Assembly: GCA_963675135.1 (NCBI GenBank) | Contig: OY776120.1 | Span: 18,194,001 to 18,258,000, forward strand | Direction of reading: 5' to 3' | Length of the DNA: 64,000 bases | From: Galeopsis tetrahit | Taxonomy: Eukaryota; Streptophyta; Magnoliopsida; Lamiales; Lamiaceae | Shown here: positions 10,037-20,471 of the stretch, piece after piece | Layout of the letters: each line of letters starts with the position of its first letter | Numbering within the stretch: position 1 is the stretch's first letter | Position numbers and translations under genes: made by a program | The notes under the pieces: model-generated | Databases searched by the model: none | What the model was told of the DNA's origin: nothing | Seen by the model: the letters and a program-made list of their open reading frames with translations, nothing else

Positions 10037-10891
10037 TCAAGTTCCAAGGTCAATTGAAGCTATGCATAGCTTCAACTTCTCTAAGGTCACTACCTTAGTA
10101 AACATGTCTACTGGATTCTCACTTCCAAGGATCTTCACAAGCTGCAAGATCTTCTTCTCTAAAAGGTGACGAATGTAGTGGTACTTTAACCCAACATTCT
10201 TTGTCCTTGAGTGAAACGTCGGATTCTTTGCAAGAAATATATCACTTTGACTATCACTGAAAAGAGTGCTATTCTCATGCTCCTTCCCAAGTTCTCCCAA
10301 GAAATTCTGCAACCACACCATCTCCTTACTTGCCTCTGTCACAGCTACATATTCTGCCTCAGTAGTGGACAGTGCAACAACCTTCTGCAACTTAGAAGTC
10401 CAAGATATAGCAGTACCACCATAAGTAGAGACATACCCGGTTGTACTTCTTCTCCCATTAAGATCGTTTGATGCCAAGTCTGCATCCACATAACCCACCA
10501 GCTCCATACTCTTGCCTTTGAAACACAAGACCTTGTCTGTGGTACCTCTCAAGTATCGCAGGACCCACTTGGCTGCTTCCCAATGTTGCTTGCCCGGATC
10601 ACTCATAAACCGGCTTACTACTCCCACTGCATGAGCAATGTCTGGCCTCGTACACACCATGGCATACATAATGCTACCAATCGCTGAGGCATACAGAACA
10701 TTCAACATTTGTGCACCCTCCTCCTTGCTCTTGGGGGACTCCCTTCTTGAAAGCTTGAACTGACTGCCCAATGGAACACTCACGGGCTTCGACGCTGACA
10801 TGTTGAATCTTTCCAGGACCTTCTGAATGTAACTCGCCTGCAAAAGATACACACTTCCTGTCGCCTTATCACGTTCAATCCTCATACCCAA
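10037..10891 (-). pseudogene. Copia RT C-terminus and RNase H
   Basis: Begins in the LGMRIERDKATGSVYL segment of the RT thumb and contains the copia RNase H core: VGYVDADLASNDLNGRRS, ALSTTEAEYVAVTEA, LFSDSQSDIFLAKN and the late PVDMFTK, giving the D-E-D-D set. It ends KVVTLEKLKL-CIASIDLGT. Two stops just upstream (between 10891 and 10925, one where a Gln precedes ILGMRIE) separate it from the RT palm, so no full polyprotein can be made. Confidence 0.85.
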
Positions 10892-10921
10892 AATTTATTT
10901 GGCCTCTCCGAGATCCTTAAT

Positions 10922-12010
10922 TTAGGACCGTTCGAACAATTGCCTCTTCAACTTATTCACTTCTCTTGCATCAGCTCCTATGATCAACATTTCATCAACA
11001 TATAACAGGAGAATAAGAAAGGTTTTATCAAACCTCTTGTAGTAGCAACAATGATCTGCGTGGCATTTCTGGTAGTCAATCTCCATCATGAAGTTGTCAA
11101 AATTCATGTACCACTGCTTTGGAGCTTGTTTCAGGCCATACAAGCTCTTCTTTAACTTGCATACAAGTTCCTCCTTTCCTTTCTCTACGAACCCCTCAGG
11201 CTGTGTCATGTACAACTCCTCCACCAAGTCACCGTGGAGGAATGCTGTCTTCACATCCATCTGATGTAACAACAAGTTTTCTGTGGCTACCATACTCAAC
11301 GCCATTCTAATAGTGGTCAGTTTCACAACAGGAGTAAAGACATCAGTATAATCAATACCATCTCGCTGCTCAAACCCCTTGACAACCAGCCGGGCTTTGT
11401 AACGTTTGCTACCATCACCTTCATTCTTGATTCGGTAGACCCACTTGCAGTGCAAAACCTTCTCTCCCTTTGGGAGCTCAACAAGTTCCCAAGTGTCGTT
11501 CAACAGAAGAGAAGTTAACACGTCATCCATATCAACTCTCCACTTCCGTCTATCTGCACCCTGCTCTGCCTCTGCATAGCATTCAAGTTCACCACCATCA
11601 GTAAGTAACAAGTAGTAGTTAGAGGGTGAATACCTATTAGGTGCACGTCGCTCTCTAACTGGTCTCTGTAGCGGATTCTCCGGTGGTGGTGGGGTCCTTG
11701 GTTCTTCAATAAAAACCTCTTCTTCATTCTGACTCTCCTTACTCCCACTCGAGTTTGAGATGTCTAACTCGACCTCTTGGGCATTGGTTTTGTCAGAATC
11801 TGATGCCTCCAATCTATTCTTGTACATAACATGTTCATTGAAAACTACATCTCTACTGCGAATAATCTTTCGGTTATTCTCATCCCAGAGTCTATAACCG
11901 AACTCATCACCACCATAACCAATGAACGTACACTTAACAGATTTAGCATCTAATTTACTTCTATCAACAGAGCTAACATGAGCATAAGCAACACAACAAA
12001 AAACACGCAA
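10922..12010 (-). pseudogene. Copia pol linker and RT palm with altered active site
   Basis: Contains the post-integrase region (KCTFIGYGGDEFGYRLWDE), the acidic linker, and RT (CKWVYRIKNEGDGSKRYKAR, ALSMVATENLLLHQMDVKTA, LYGLKQAPKQWY). The catalytic box that should be YVDD reads YVDE (10991-11002): the second metal-binding Asp is Glu. The frame is cut off from integrase by a TAG stop (E to stop, near 12027) and ends in stops before RNase H. Confidence 0.88.
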
Positions 12011-12025
12011 GTAAGACAGATTTAC

Positions 12026-12409
12026 CTATTTTCCCGTCCATGCTTCCTCTGGTACTCTGTTCTCCAACGGAAGTGATGGACCTCTGTTAATCAAGTATGC
12101 TGTTGTATTTACTGCATCTGCCCAAAACGTCTTAGGCAGCCCACTCTTCAACCTCATGCATCTGGCTCGCTCATTCAACGTTCTGTTCATTCGTTCTGCC
12201 ACTCCATTCTGCTGGGGAGTTCCTCTCACAGTCTTCTCCATGCGAATCCCATTCTCAGCACAATATTCCTTGAACTCACAGAGTTCATATTCACCTCCAT
12301 TGTCAGAACGAAGACACTTTACTTTCAGCCATATTTCATTCTCTACAAGAGCTTTCCACTTCCTGAAGGTATCAAAAGCATCCGTTTTATTTTTCAAAAA
12401 TAAACCCAT
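12026..12409 (-). pseudogene. Copia integrase catalytic C-half
   Basis: DDE integrase segment: CLRSDNGGEYELCEFKEYC (second Asp), GTPQQNGVAERMNRTLNERA (catalytic Glu), YLINRGPSLPLENRVPEEAW. The first Asp lies in the preceding frame (about 12425). A 1-nt loss in a T run near 12405 throws the two halves out of frame. The segment ends at a TAG stop. Confidence 0.85.
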
Positions 12410-13851
12410 ACCTTTCGAGTGGAGTCATCGATGAAGGTCATGTAATACTCCGAACCACCAAGGGACTTCACGGGCGCTGGTGCCCATTGATCGCTATGCA
12501 CCAGCTCCAGCTTTCCTGCCTTCAATGCTCTACCATCTCTCGAGAAATTCACCCTTCTTTGTTTCTCGAAAACACAGTCCTCGCATAGGCCAACTTCAAC
12601 AGATTTCAGCCCTAGAAGTCTCCCTTTCGAACACATTACCTTCATCCCTTTCTCGCTCATGTGACCCAACTGACAGTGCCACAAATCAATGTTGGTCGTA
12701 GCTCCCACAAGGTCAATACAATCCTTGGGGTTAGATGTAGTATACAACGTACCTTCCTTCTTCCCCCGAGCTACTATCATGGCTCCTCTACTGATCTTCC
12801 AACTGTTGCTGCAGAAAGTCACTGAGTATCCTTCTACATCAAGCTGTCCGATTGAAAGCAAGTTTCTTTTCAATCCTGGAATGTGCCTCACACCATTCAA
12901 CTTCAACATCGATCCGTTTGGTGTGGTTATCCGGACATTTCCTTTTCCCACGATTTTTAGGGGCTCATCATCAGCAAGGTAGACATGTCCGAATTCGCCA
13001 GACACATAGTTCTCCATTATTTCAGCATCACTGCAAGAGTGGAATGATGCTCCAGAATCCAACACCCATGATTCTAGCAGACTACTGACACTCAAGACCA
13101 ACGCATCTCCAATATCATTTGTGGTTGCGTTTGTTGTCTTTTTCTCGTTCTGTCCCTTCTTATTTTTCTTGGGTGCTGAACACTGGTTCCTATAGTGACC
13201 AAACTCATCATAATTCCAGCACTGGATCGAGTCTTTATCTTTCTTGGATTGACTCTTTCCTCTGGACTTTGATCTGCCACGATTTTGCCTACCCTTCGAT
13301 CTGCCCCTTTCCTCCGTGTTCAGCGCTGACCCTGAAGTGGATCCAGGCTCTTTCCTGCGAACCTCCTCGCTAATCATCAGATGCCTCACTTCGTCAAGCT
13401 TTAGTTTATCTTTCGCGGATGAAGCGCTAACTGCAGTTACTGTTGCAGCCCAACTATTAGGCAAAGAAGATAACAAAACTAAAGCAAGTACCTCGTTACT
13501 GAATTCGATCTCGACAGAACACAACTGCCCAATGATCATGTTGAACTCGTTCAGGTGTTGTTGCACGAGTGTGCTCTCCGACATCCTGAGGTTGAACAAC
13601 CGTCTGATCAGGTGAACCTTGTTCGCCGTTGTGGGCTTCTGATACATCTCCTCCAAGATCTGCAGCATCTCCTCTGCGGACTTGGCTTTAGTCGTGTGGT
13701 AGGCTACGTTCATGGACAACGATAAACGTATCACACTCATCGCCTTTCTGTTCAACATATTCCACTCCTTTTGTTCCATCTTTTCGGGTTTCTCCTTCTC
13801 CTCTAGGGGCACATACAAATCATTACCATAAAGGTAATCCTCGATCTGCAT
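12394..13851 (-). pseudogene. Copia gag, protease and integrase N-half
   Basis: 485-codon open frame. Gag capsid region (LEEMYQKPTTANKVHLIRRL) is at residues 60-110. A basic Lys/Arg/Ser-rich stretch is at 170-210. A CCHC knuckle in which the second Cys is Tyr (CWNYDEFGHYRNQC) is at about 13180-13221. Protease is LDSGASFH at about residue 266. The integrase HHCC finger is HCQLGHMSEKGM followed by CEDCVFEKQ, and FIDDSTRKVWVYF precedes the frameshift. In the deletion derivative at 1-3406 the same knuckle position is Phe, so both copies lack this Cys. The start is ATG at 13849-13851, just inside the primer site region. Confidence 0.88.
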
Positions 13852-13935
13852 CTTCTAGAACCTAAAATTCGATCCGTCAAACTGCTTGATTGAAATGTTC
13901 TTGTCGCTCATCGTGACTGCTCCCTCTGAACCCGA

Positions 13936-13950
13936 GGCTCTGATACCAGT
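13936..13950 (-). promoter_or_regulatory. Primer-binding site, initiator tRNA-Met type
   Basis: Minus strand reads ACTGGTATCAGAGCC directly after the 5' LTR, the usual copia primer site TGGTATCAGAGC. Confidence 0.85.
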
Positions 13951-14306
13951 TGTTAGGAAATAAACACACGCACACGATAAAGAAAGAGAAAATAACACGC
14001 GAATTGTTTACCCAATTCGTCTTGCGACTACGTTTGGGGGCGATGCCAAGCCAGGTATTTCACTATGTTTTTCGGATGCTGATTACAATGAGAGAACTTC
14101 TATTTATAATAGAGAATTTGCCCTAACCCTAAGCCCATTAGGAACAAACTTGCTCTCTACTCCAAGCTGGCCCATTAGGAGCAAACTTGCCATAATTAGC
14201 CCTAATCATACTAGGAACAAACTTGCTCCCCACTCCAAGCCCATAAGGAATAAACTTGCTCCCTACTCCAAGCCCATTAGGTTAATTCAGGCTCCACACT
14301 CCAACA
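13951..14306 (-). repeat. Copia 5' LTR
   Basis: 356 bp, same length as the 9594-9949 copy with about 13 substitutions by eye. TSD GCGCA follows at 14307-14311. Confidence 0.92.
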
Positions 14307-14311
14307 GCGCA

Positions 14312-14837
14312 AACACAGACCCTTCAAGAAGAGGCTCAAGCGGCACTAAAGACTATTTGGAATAAAATGACTCCCTCAAAATACTCGGGGTTAGCGTGGA
14401 AAGTGATAAGAGGACGAATTGACACTCGGAGTGAACTCAACAAGCGTAATATTTTGGGTAATGGCGACGACTTGAGCTGTGTACTCTGTGGAGCTGTCGA
14501 CGAAAATATCCAGCACTTGTTCTTTGGCTGTACTATGGCCAACAAAATTTGGAGATTGCTCTTCTCTTGGTTCGGTAATAGCTCGTCGATGCAGATTAAC
14601 TCAGCTTCACACTTTCATCAATTCTGTGGTTTTGCCGGATTCAAACGTAAGAAATTTATCTTGGAATGCGTATGGTGTTTGACGGTCTGGTTTATATGGA
14701 ATGACATAAATAAGAAGATTTTCTCAAACGAGGAGCCGAAATCAGAAAAAATGTTCGACGAAATTAGAGCAAGGGCCTGGAGTATTTTCTGCCTCCACAA
14801 AGAACGTCCTACCTCGACTTCCTTTCACGACTAGAAA
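14312..14837 (+). pseudogene. LINE part 2: zf-RVT zinc-binding C-terminus
   Basis: Continuation of the LINE ORF2 after the copia insertion. It shows the plant zf-RVT domain: WKVIRGRIDTRSELNKRN, then LSCVLCGAVDENIQHLFFGC (C-x2-C, H and C spacing) and WRLLFSWFG, ending at TAG 14832-14834. The frame joins the sense of the sequence before 9593 (ATYDGFETAAH), confirming that the copia element split one LINE. No poly(A) tail or LINE TSD is visible downstream. Confidence 0.82.
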
Positions 14838-14879
14838 CAGAATTTAGAAAATTGTTCCTGACATTAGATACCATGTGAT

Positions 14880-14979
14880 TAGGAACAGATAGAAAATGGT
14901 TTCAAAATCCGTTTCTAACCTGTTTAGAGACGGTTTTATGATATCTAATCCGTCTCTAAATCTCAGTTTTTTGATAGTG
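14880..14979. mobile_element. Orphan CACTA-type terminus
   Basis: Read on the minus strand from 14979 it starts CACTATCAAAAAACTGAG and continues with GAGACGG-type repeats in both orientations (CCGTCTCTAAA, AGAGACGG, CCGTTTC). This is the layout of a CACTA end with subterminal repeats. I do not see the partner end, so it is a fragment or one end of an element broken by the LINE. Confidence 0.5.
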
Positions 14980-15228
14980 TTAAAATGGGTCCAGAGTCCT
15001 ATAGAATTAAAAATTAATAAACTTTGCTATCCTATTTAAACTCTACAATTTACATACCTACCTTAGTAATTAAGCTAATTAATTGTAGCAGTAAATAATG
15101 GTTAGGCAATATGCATTGATAGTAAATCTAGGGTAGCTCCATTCTTTAGTCAAAGGGTCTCCTTACTCAATTAAAAAAACCATAAATTTCAGGGTACAAA
15201 GGAAATAAATTACTGTTAGGTTTGCGCC

Positions 15229-15235
15229 TATAAAA
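15229..15235 (+). promoter_or_regulatory. TATA box of the terpene synthase
   Basis: TATAAAA in the context GCGCCTATAAAAGAAG, 77 bases before the ATG at 15312, leaving room for a short leader starting about 15260. It is the only good TATA element near the gene. Confidence 0.65.
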
Positions 15236-15311
15236 GAAGCAACATTTAACTATTTTTTTACAACTACCAAACCATTCTTCTAGCTTGAAATTACTAAATA
15301 ATTAGACTAGA

Positions 15312-15413
15312 ATGGATGTTGCACTAGTCACCGCTTGTTCTCGTCCTCTCGCAAAATATCATCCAAGTGTATGGGGAGACCGTTTCCTCCTTAACGCACC
15401 ACAATCCAATGAG
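15312..15413 (+). pseudogene. TPS exon 1
   Basis: 34 codons from the ATG, with RPLAKYHPSVWGDRF. Donor is GAG|GTAATG and the phase is 0. The start is the first ATG after the TATA box and gives a typical short TPS-a N-terminus. Confidence 0.85.
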
Positions 15414-15639
15414 GTAATGCATACATGCATGCACAATATACATTTTTAGAGTTAAAATTCAATTTAATTTGTTCCATAAATTTGAATTTTTTTTTTTTTT
15501 GTGAAAAACTCCCAAAACAATTTAGTATTTTCAATTTCTAAATTTTTTAAGGAAAAGTTCACAATTATGGAACATAATCCCTATATATATATATATTGAT
15601 TTATTTATTTTTTGATTTTGTGGATGAACACTAAATAAG

Positions 15640-15904
15640 GATGGTGATAAACAAGTTGTGGAGGAGCTGAAAGAGGAAGTGAAAAGAGAGCTGAAGGAAG
15701 CATCAAACGATTACATGCGACAACTGAAGTTGGTGGATGCTATACAACGATTAGGCTTAGAGTATCATTTTGTGGAAGAAATTGATGAAACCTTGCAAAA
15801 TGTACTGCAAAAGTTTGACGATTATTGCAAAGATAAGCATGATATGCAAACCACTGCTCTCAGTTTTCGGCTTCTGAGACAACATGGATACAGAGTCTCA
15901 TGTC
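15640..15904 (+). pseudogene. TPS exon 2
   Basis: Acceptor AATAAG|GATGG, donor TGTC|GTAAGC. It encodes the N-terminal helical domain, with VDAIQRLGLEYHF and TALSFRLLRQHGYRVSC, both strongly conserved in TPS-a. 265 nt, phase 0 to 1. Confidence 0.88.
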
Positions 15905-15941
15905 GTAAGCCCCCTACTTTTCAGATTTTGATTTGGTGTAG

Positions 15942-16390
15942 TAGACATGTGCAAAACCAAAATCGGACGAACCGGCCCGTTCTAACCGCCGATTTGTTGA
16001 ACCATCGTTTTCAGTTTGAAAATAGAGCTGTAACCTTAAAATTAAGATTCAGTTTCGGTTCCAATAACTCAAAATCGAATCCGACGGTTAAACTGGCAAT
16101 TTGGGGTTAAACATAAGGTTTGCCCTTTTTTCATTTTTAAAAAAATATTATTCTAAAAATACCTCAATTTCAACTAATTTTTTCACACCAACCTCTTTCA
16201 TCTCTTATGTAGTAGTTTATTTTCAAAAAAATGAGGAAAAAAAAACCAGCTTAAAATAAATAAAAAAAAAACTCAAACCGGCCAAATCGGCGGTTCAAAA
16301 CCGTACGTAACCGGTCCTGTTATGGTTTGGTTTCGATTTGTAAAATGGGCAAACCGTAACCGGCAGTTTTAACCATATGAACATGTCGTT
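15942..16390. repeat. GC-word element in TPS intron 2
   Basis: Starts TAGACATGTGCAAAACC. It ends in a decayed inverse (GGTTTTAAC-like words, then AACATGTCG). Its arms consist of AACCGGC/GGTTCG-like words around an AT-rich centre. It shares design with 3909-4078. No clear TSD. Confidence 0.5.
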
Positions 16391-16584
16391 AAAGGGTCTT
16401 TTTGTAACTGCAGTGCACTGGTTGTACTAATCCAACCATTAACTATATTATGTGACATAATTCTTTAGTTGACCATAATACCAAATTTTTTCATGGGACC
16501 AAAATTGGTCAAAAAGGACTAATTTTGTAAATTTCCTAATGGCGCGTGTTGGAATGAATAAAAATAACTTTTAATGTTAAGCAG

Positions 16585-16965
16585 AAGTCTTTGACAAGTT
16601 TAAGGATGGAGAAGATGGATTCAAGGTTCCAGATGACGACAAAGTCGTCGCAGTTCTCGAACTTTTCGAAGCTGCACATCTGAGAATCCATGGAGAAGAT
16701 GTACTTGATGATGGCGTGGTTTTCTGTAGAAATTATCTGGAATCAATTTTGTCAAGTTTAAGTGGTAATCCTGCTGTTGCGGAACAAGTTCATCATGCCT
16801 TGTATGAATACTCGAATCGGAGAGGATTGCCACGAGTTGAAGCAAGGAAGTATATATCCATCTATGAGCAATATCCTTCTCATCATCAACGCTTACTCAA
16901 ACTTGCTAAGCTGGATTTCAACCTGCTACAATCTATGCACAAAGGGAGTTAAGTCAACTTTCTAG
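16585..16965 (+). pseudogene. TPS exon 3 with a 1-nt deletion
   Basis: Acceptor AAGCAG|AAGTC, donor TCTAG|GTAAGT. Encodes VFDKFKDGEDGFKVP, LPRVEARKYISIYEQY and KLAKLDFNLLQSMHK. After QSMHK the frame reads Gly-Ser-stop. With one extra base in the GGG run it would continue in the conserved ELSxLSR context. The phase arithmetic agrees: 381 nt are present, 382 are needed to join exon 4 in frame. Confidence 0.88.
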
Positions 16966-17117
16966 GTAAGTCAGCGCTCTAGTATTATTATTATTGTTTA
17001 AAAAAAATAGATATGATGTGATTGGAGAGAGGACAATATAATGAAATATGAGAGGGCAGTTGCAAAAAAAAATAATTAAGTAACTTTCATTAATGGAAGA
17101 GAAGAAAAATGAAAGTT

Positions 17118-17380
17118 GGGTTTCCACCACAAAAAAATGGCCATTTGGAGAGGACAGTGGCGAGGTAATTGCCCCCTTTAAATGATCTTTAAATGAGAGC
17201 GAAATGGCGAGGGATTAATTCCCTGGCTAAAACTGCCTCGCTATTTAAATGGCGAGGGAATTATAAAATCACTCGTCATTTGGCGAGTGCCTGTTCCATC
17301 GCCATTTCACAAGTGCAGAATTTCCTCGCCAATTGACCAGTTCGAAAGATGCTCGGCAAATGGCGAGCACTAATTGGGAC
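17118..17380. mobile_element. MITE-like insert in TPS intron 3 with GGCGAGG words
   Basis: Starts CCACCACAAAAAAATGGCC, close to a CACTA-type end, followed by dispersed ATGGCGAGG/CCTCGCC words in both orientations, as in CACTA subterminal regions. The right end runs into GGGACGGAGGAAGTAGTA, a Stowaway-like terminus (CTCCCTCCGTCCC type on the other strand). Boundaries are uncertain. Confidence 0.4.
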
Positions 17381-17458
17381 GGAGGAAGTAGTATTAATTT
17401 ATTAAAAAACTGCATTTTTTTAATTAATTGCAAGTACCATAATTTATATTAATTGCAG

Positions 17459-17493
17459 GTGGTGGAAAAGTTTGGAAGTGCCAACAAAGTTAC
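17459..17493 (+). pseudogene. TPS exon 4, 5' part
   Basis: Acceptor ATTGCAG|GTGG. It encodes R-WWKSLEVPTKL and stops at the insertion point, where the last five bases, GTTAC, form the gypsy target duplication. Confidence 0.92.
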
Positions 17494-18207
17494 TGTTATA
17501 CCTAGTCAAAGAGGTCAATCTTTGACAAGTCAATCCTAGTCATCATCTTATGTGGTGAGGACCAGTCAACAAAGTCGTGCGACGACTAGTCAACAAGACC
17601 AAGAAAATGTAATAGATTTAATATATTTAAGTGCTCGTCCAAAGATGTTGGCGAGCACTGTCTTAGTTAGCTGCTCGGCCAAATGTGTGGCGAGCACGTG
17701 CCTGTTCTTAGTTAAGAGAAGTTTTAGTATTGAAGTCTTGGGAGACAGCATGGAGCGTGGCGACCACACTCCTCGAAGGTCCTCCGGCGACCACCATGGC
17801 CCAGCTCCTCGGCACCTCGGCGAGGAAGAGCACCTAAGGCGGTTTAGCATTAAATGCGCCATCAAATCACCTTTTCGGGCAGAATGAAGGTCCAATCTGG
17901 AGGCACCACGTGTAAAGGGCGGGCAGTCCCTAGAAAACAGTATATAATGCCCATTTGGGCTCATTTGTAACACAAGTTAGAATTCCACCAAATCTCCCTA
18001 CCCAAAGCAATAAACTCTCCCAAGCTTCTAAAGCTTTAGCTTCTCCAAGAAGCTATATCTTGTGTTCTTGTGTGTTCTTCATCAAGTTCATCACAAATCA
18101 TCACTTTAATCCACATAAACGCGTAATAACCCCCGTATAAATTATATGTTTGTATTGTACTAAGAACAACCTACATCCAAGTCAACCCGATTTAAGTGCA
18201 TACAACA
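17494..18207 (+). repeat. Gypsy 5' LTR
   Basis: 714 bp. The promoter-like TATATAAT at 17941-17948 predicts transcription starting about 30 bases later. Rich in GGCGAGCAC/GTGCTCG words, a bias shared by the whole element. Confidence 0.93.
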
Positions 18208-18549
18208 TTTGGCGCTAGAAGGAGGGGACCTTTTACGTGTTTAAATCATCAAAGTTTCGTCCGATCAACGAGCGATCGGTTAGCAAACTCCCTGTTTCAA
18301 GCTTTAATCGGTATATCTACCGTTTAGAGCATCATCTACGATCTTTAGTGTTCTTCGTGTTCTTGAACATTTTTAGTTTTCGTAGCATATTTTGGAGTTT
18401 GATCTCCTTGTATTTGTGTTTTCAAGCTTCTATTGTTGTTACTTTGCTAAGACTAGTAGTTGTAATAGCACGTTCTTCTGCGTAAGAACCTTAATCTTTC
18501 GTGTTTTAGATTATTTCCTTGTAATCTAAGAAGAGACACTCTTTAAACG
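18208..18549 (+). promoter_or_regulatory. Gypsy primer-binding site and leader
   Basis: Directly after the LTR the sequence reads TTTGGCGCTAGAAGGAGGGG, in the position and style of the TTGGCGCC-type primer sites of Tat elements. I cannot assign the tRNA. The 320-bp leader before the gag ATG at 18550 shows no other feature. Confidence 0.6.
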
Positions 18550-20471
18550 ATGTCTCAGCATACTCCGCGTGACGGAATCATACCGCCCGGAGGGAACGAG
18601 CACCCTCCGCCGCCGGTAAATCCTTTTGCAAACCTAAACATGGGGGATATTCTGAATGACCCCCAACACTTGAAAGACCTATCGGACTATCTCCTAGAGA
18701 AGAGGAGGAAGAACGAAAAGGAAGAGCTCGAGAAGGCCAAAGATCGGGCTTTCGTCGAGGCTCGCAAAAACAGGGGGAACGAGGATGACCGTTCTTTTCA
18801 CTCACATTCTGCTCGCCCCCAAGATAAGGGCAAAGACAAAGTCGACGAGCACTCCCACAATAGCCAGACGGGAGACTCACGACAAAGGAATTCAGTTTTC
18901 AACCGAATGAACGACAATGATGGAAGGGCTCCTCGCCGAGTACCTTTCAACGTGGACGGCCGACCAGAGAAGGCCGACCGCCACCATCGCACTGATAGGA
19001 GAGATCAGGGCGACAGGGTCTCAGCTCTAGACAGGGTGGGACCGGCGAAGGGTTCGCGAGCTCCAGCGAAGAGTTATCGCGGCCACCATTCTGACAGACA
19101 CTCTCCCAGGCGATCACGTCATGATGATCGCCCGGCCATTTCCCATGGGAGTCGACGTGACGAGAACGTCGTCCCACGAGCTCAAACTGCCGAGGAGGGG
19201 CAAATCGCCCAGTTCCTCGAAACACAAAAATTAATGAAACAAGAGATGGACGCTCTGCGAGCAGAGGTGGTCAAAGGAAGATCCAAATGCCCTCCATGGC
19301 GGCATATGATGGGATGTCCGACCCCAGAGTACACTTGTCCAAGTACTCCAACTATATGGCCTCAATCGGGGCAACGGACGCCACACAATGCAGAAACTTC
19401 TCCCTAACATTGGGAGATCGGGCTCATCGTTGGTACACAACTTTGAGTGCCGGATCAATCACATCATTCCACGAGCTGGGACAATACTTTCTGACCTACT
19501 ACGGGTCCATTGCTGCTCGCCCGGCATCAAAGCAACGTTTGGCTAACGTTCGCCAATCTGTGAATGAGTCGGGAAAGGACTTCATCGAGCGCTTCGATAG
19601 GCTGGTAATCGATGGAGAGGCCGTAAACGATGAGACGAAGCTGATCTCGGCCGTTTCCGGTCTAAGGATAGGTACCAAGCTTTGGGAATCTATCCATCTC
19701 ACTTTCCCAGTTTCTTATGCGGATTTCCGCACGAGGGCTGGGAACTTCATCCAAATGGAGGAAATAATGGACGCTGCCAAGGCTAACGAGCAGCCTGACA
19801 CGTCCAAGAGAGTATGGCCCAAGAAAAACACTAACACTGGGGAATCTTCCCAGCCCAAGAAGGCGACCACTCAAGCTGGCAGTGCTCGCCCAGCGAACTT
19901 CAGGCCATTCGAAGAGGCACCTGAGATCATCCAGTTCAGGGAAGCCCTCACCGTGGATCCTAGGGGCATCTACGACGCAATCAGGGGAAAGAATCTGCTC
20001 CCCCAAGCAAAGCCCATGCATACGAGCGATGCAAATCTTGATGGTAGTAAATTTTGCAACTACCACAACTCTGTCGGCCACCACACCAATGGGTGCCGAG
20101 ACTTGGTGAGAAATCTCTTCAAACTTTACAATGAGGGTAAGCTCACCCAATTCATCAAGTCCGGAGGTGGAAACGGCGACAACCGGGGCAAGAAACGTCG
20201 CGACGACAGCGGCGGCGACCTGCGCCAACAACTGAACCGTCCCAAGCTAACTCCTCCCATGCCAACACATCCTGGTGGCGACATCGATAATGTGGGAGGA
20301 GAATGCCATATGATAGAAGGCCCTTTGGGGGGACTCAATCCGGAGTCGCTCTGTCTGTTCGTCGGGCTCAGGGCGAACATCGAGCACTCAACAACGTGCA
20401 CCAGGTGTGCGTCGCTCCTACTGCCGAGAAGCCTCCTTCTCATCAAATCCGTTTCACGGACGACGACCTGA
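18550..20471 (+). pseudogene. Gypsy gag, split by a frameshift
   Basis: Frame 1 (18550-19286) encodes an N-terminal basic and acidic low-complexity region (RR, DR, HS-rich) ending in QEMDALRAEVVKGR. Frame 2 (19287 on) encodes the retrotransposon gag capsid domain (MPSMAAYDGMSDPRVH, DRAHRWYTTLSAGSITSF, ERFDRLVIDGE), followed by a knuckle-like CNYHNSVGHHTNGC. The change of frame near 19276-19287 has no long homopolymer. A second change to the pol frame occurs near the G6 run at about 20325. Either could be programmed, but two within one polyprotein fits decay better. Confidence 0.85.

Larger units (their letters stand above)
9594..14306 (-). mobile_element. Ty1/copia retrotransposon, complete but degenerate, inserted in the LINE
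   Basis: Two 356-bp LTRs (9594-9949 and 13951-14306) begin TGTTAGGAAATAAACAC and end CACACTCCAACA. The 5-bp TSD GCGCA is perfect (9589-9593 and 14307-14311). On the minus strand the order is PBS, gag, protease, integrase, RT, RNase H, PPT side, which is copia order. About 13 differences between the LTRs (hand count) indicate the oldest of the three datable elements here. The coding region has at least one frameshift and three stops. Confidence 0.93.

Noticed and set aside
15942..16390. Target duplication for the intron-2 GC-word element
   Set aside because: Flanks TTGGTGTAG and TTAAAGGG do not match over 8 bases.
19662..20231. 189-codon minus-strand frame
   Set aside because: Shadow of gypsy gag in another frame; no TATA, intron or domain support, unlike the antisense gene at 38367-41192.
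18550..20340. Programmed frameshifting between gag and pol of the gypsy element
   Set aside because: There are two shifts, one inside gag, plus a third in integrase; decay or base errors are simpler.
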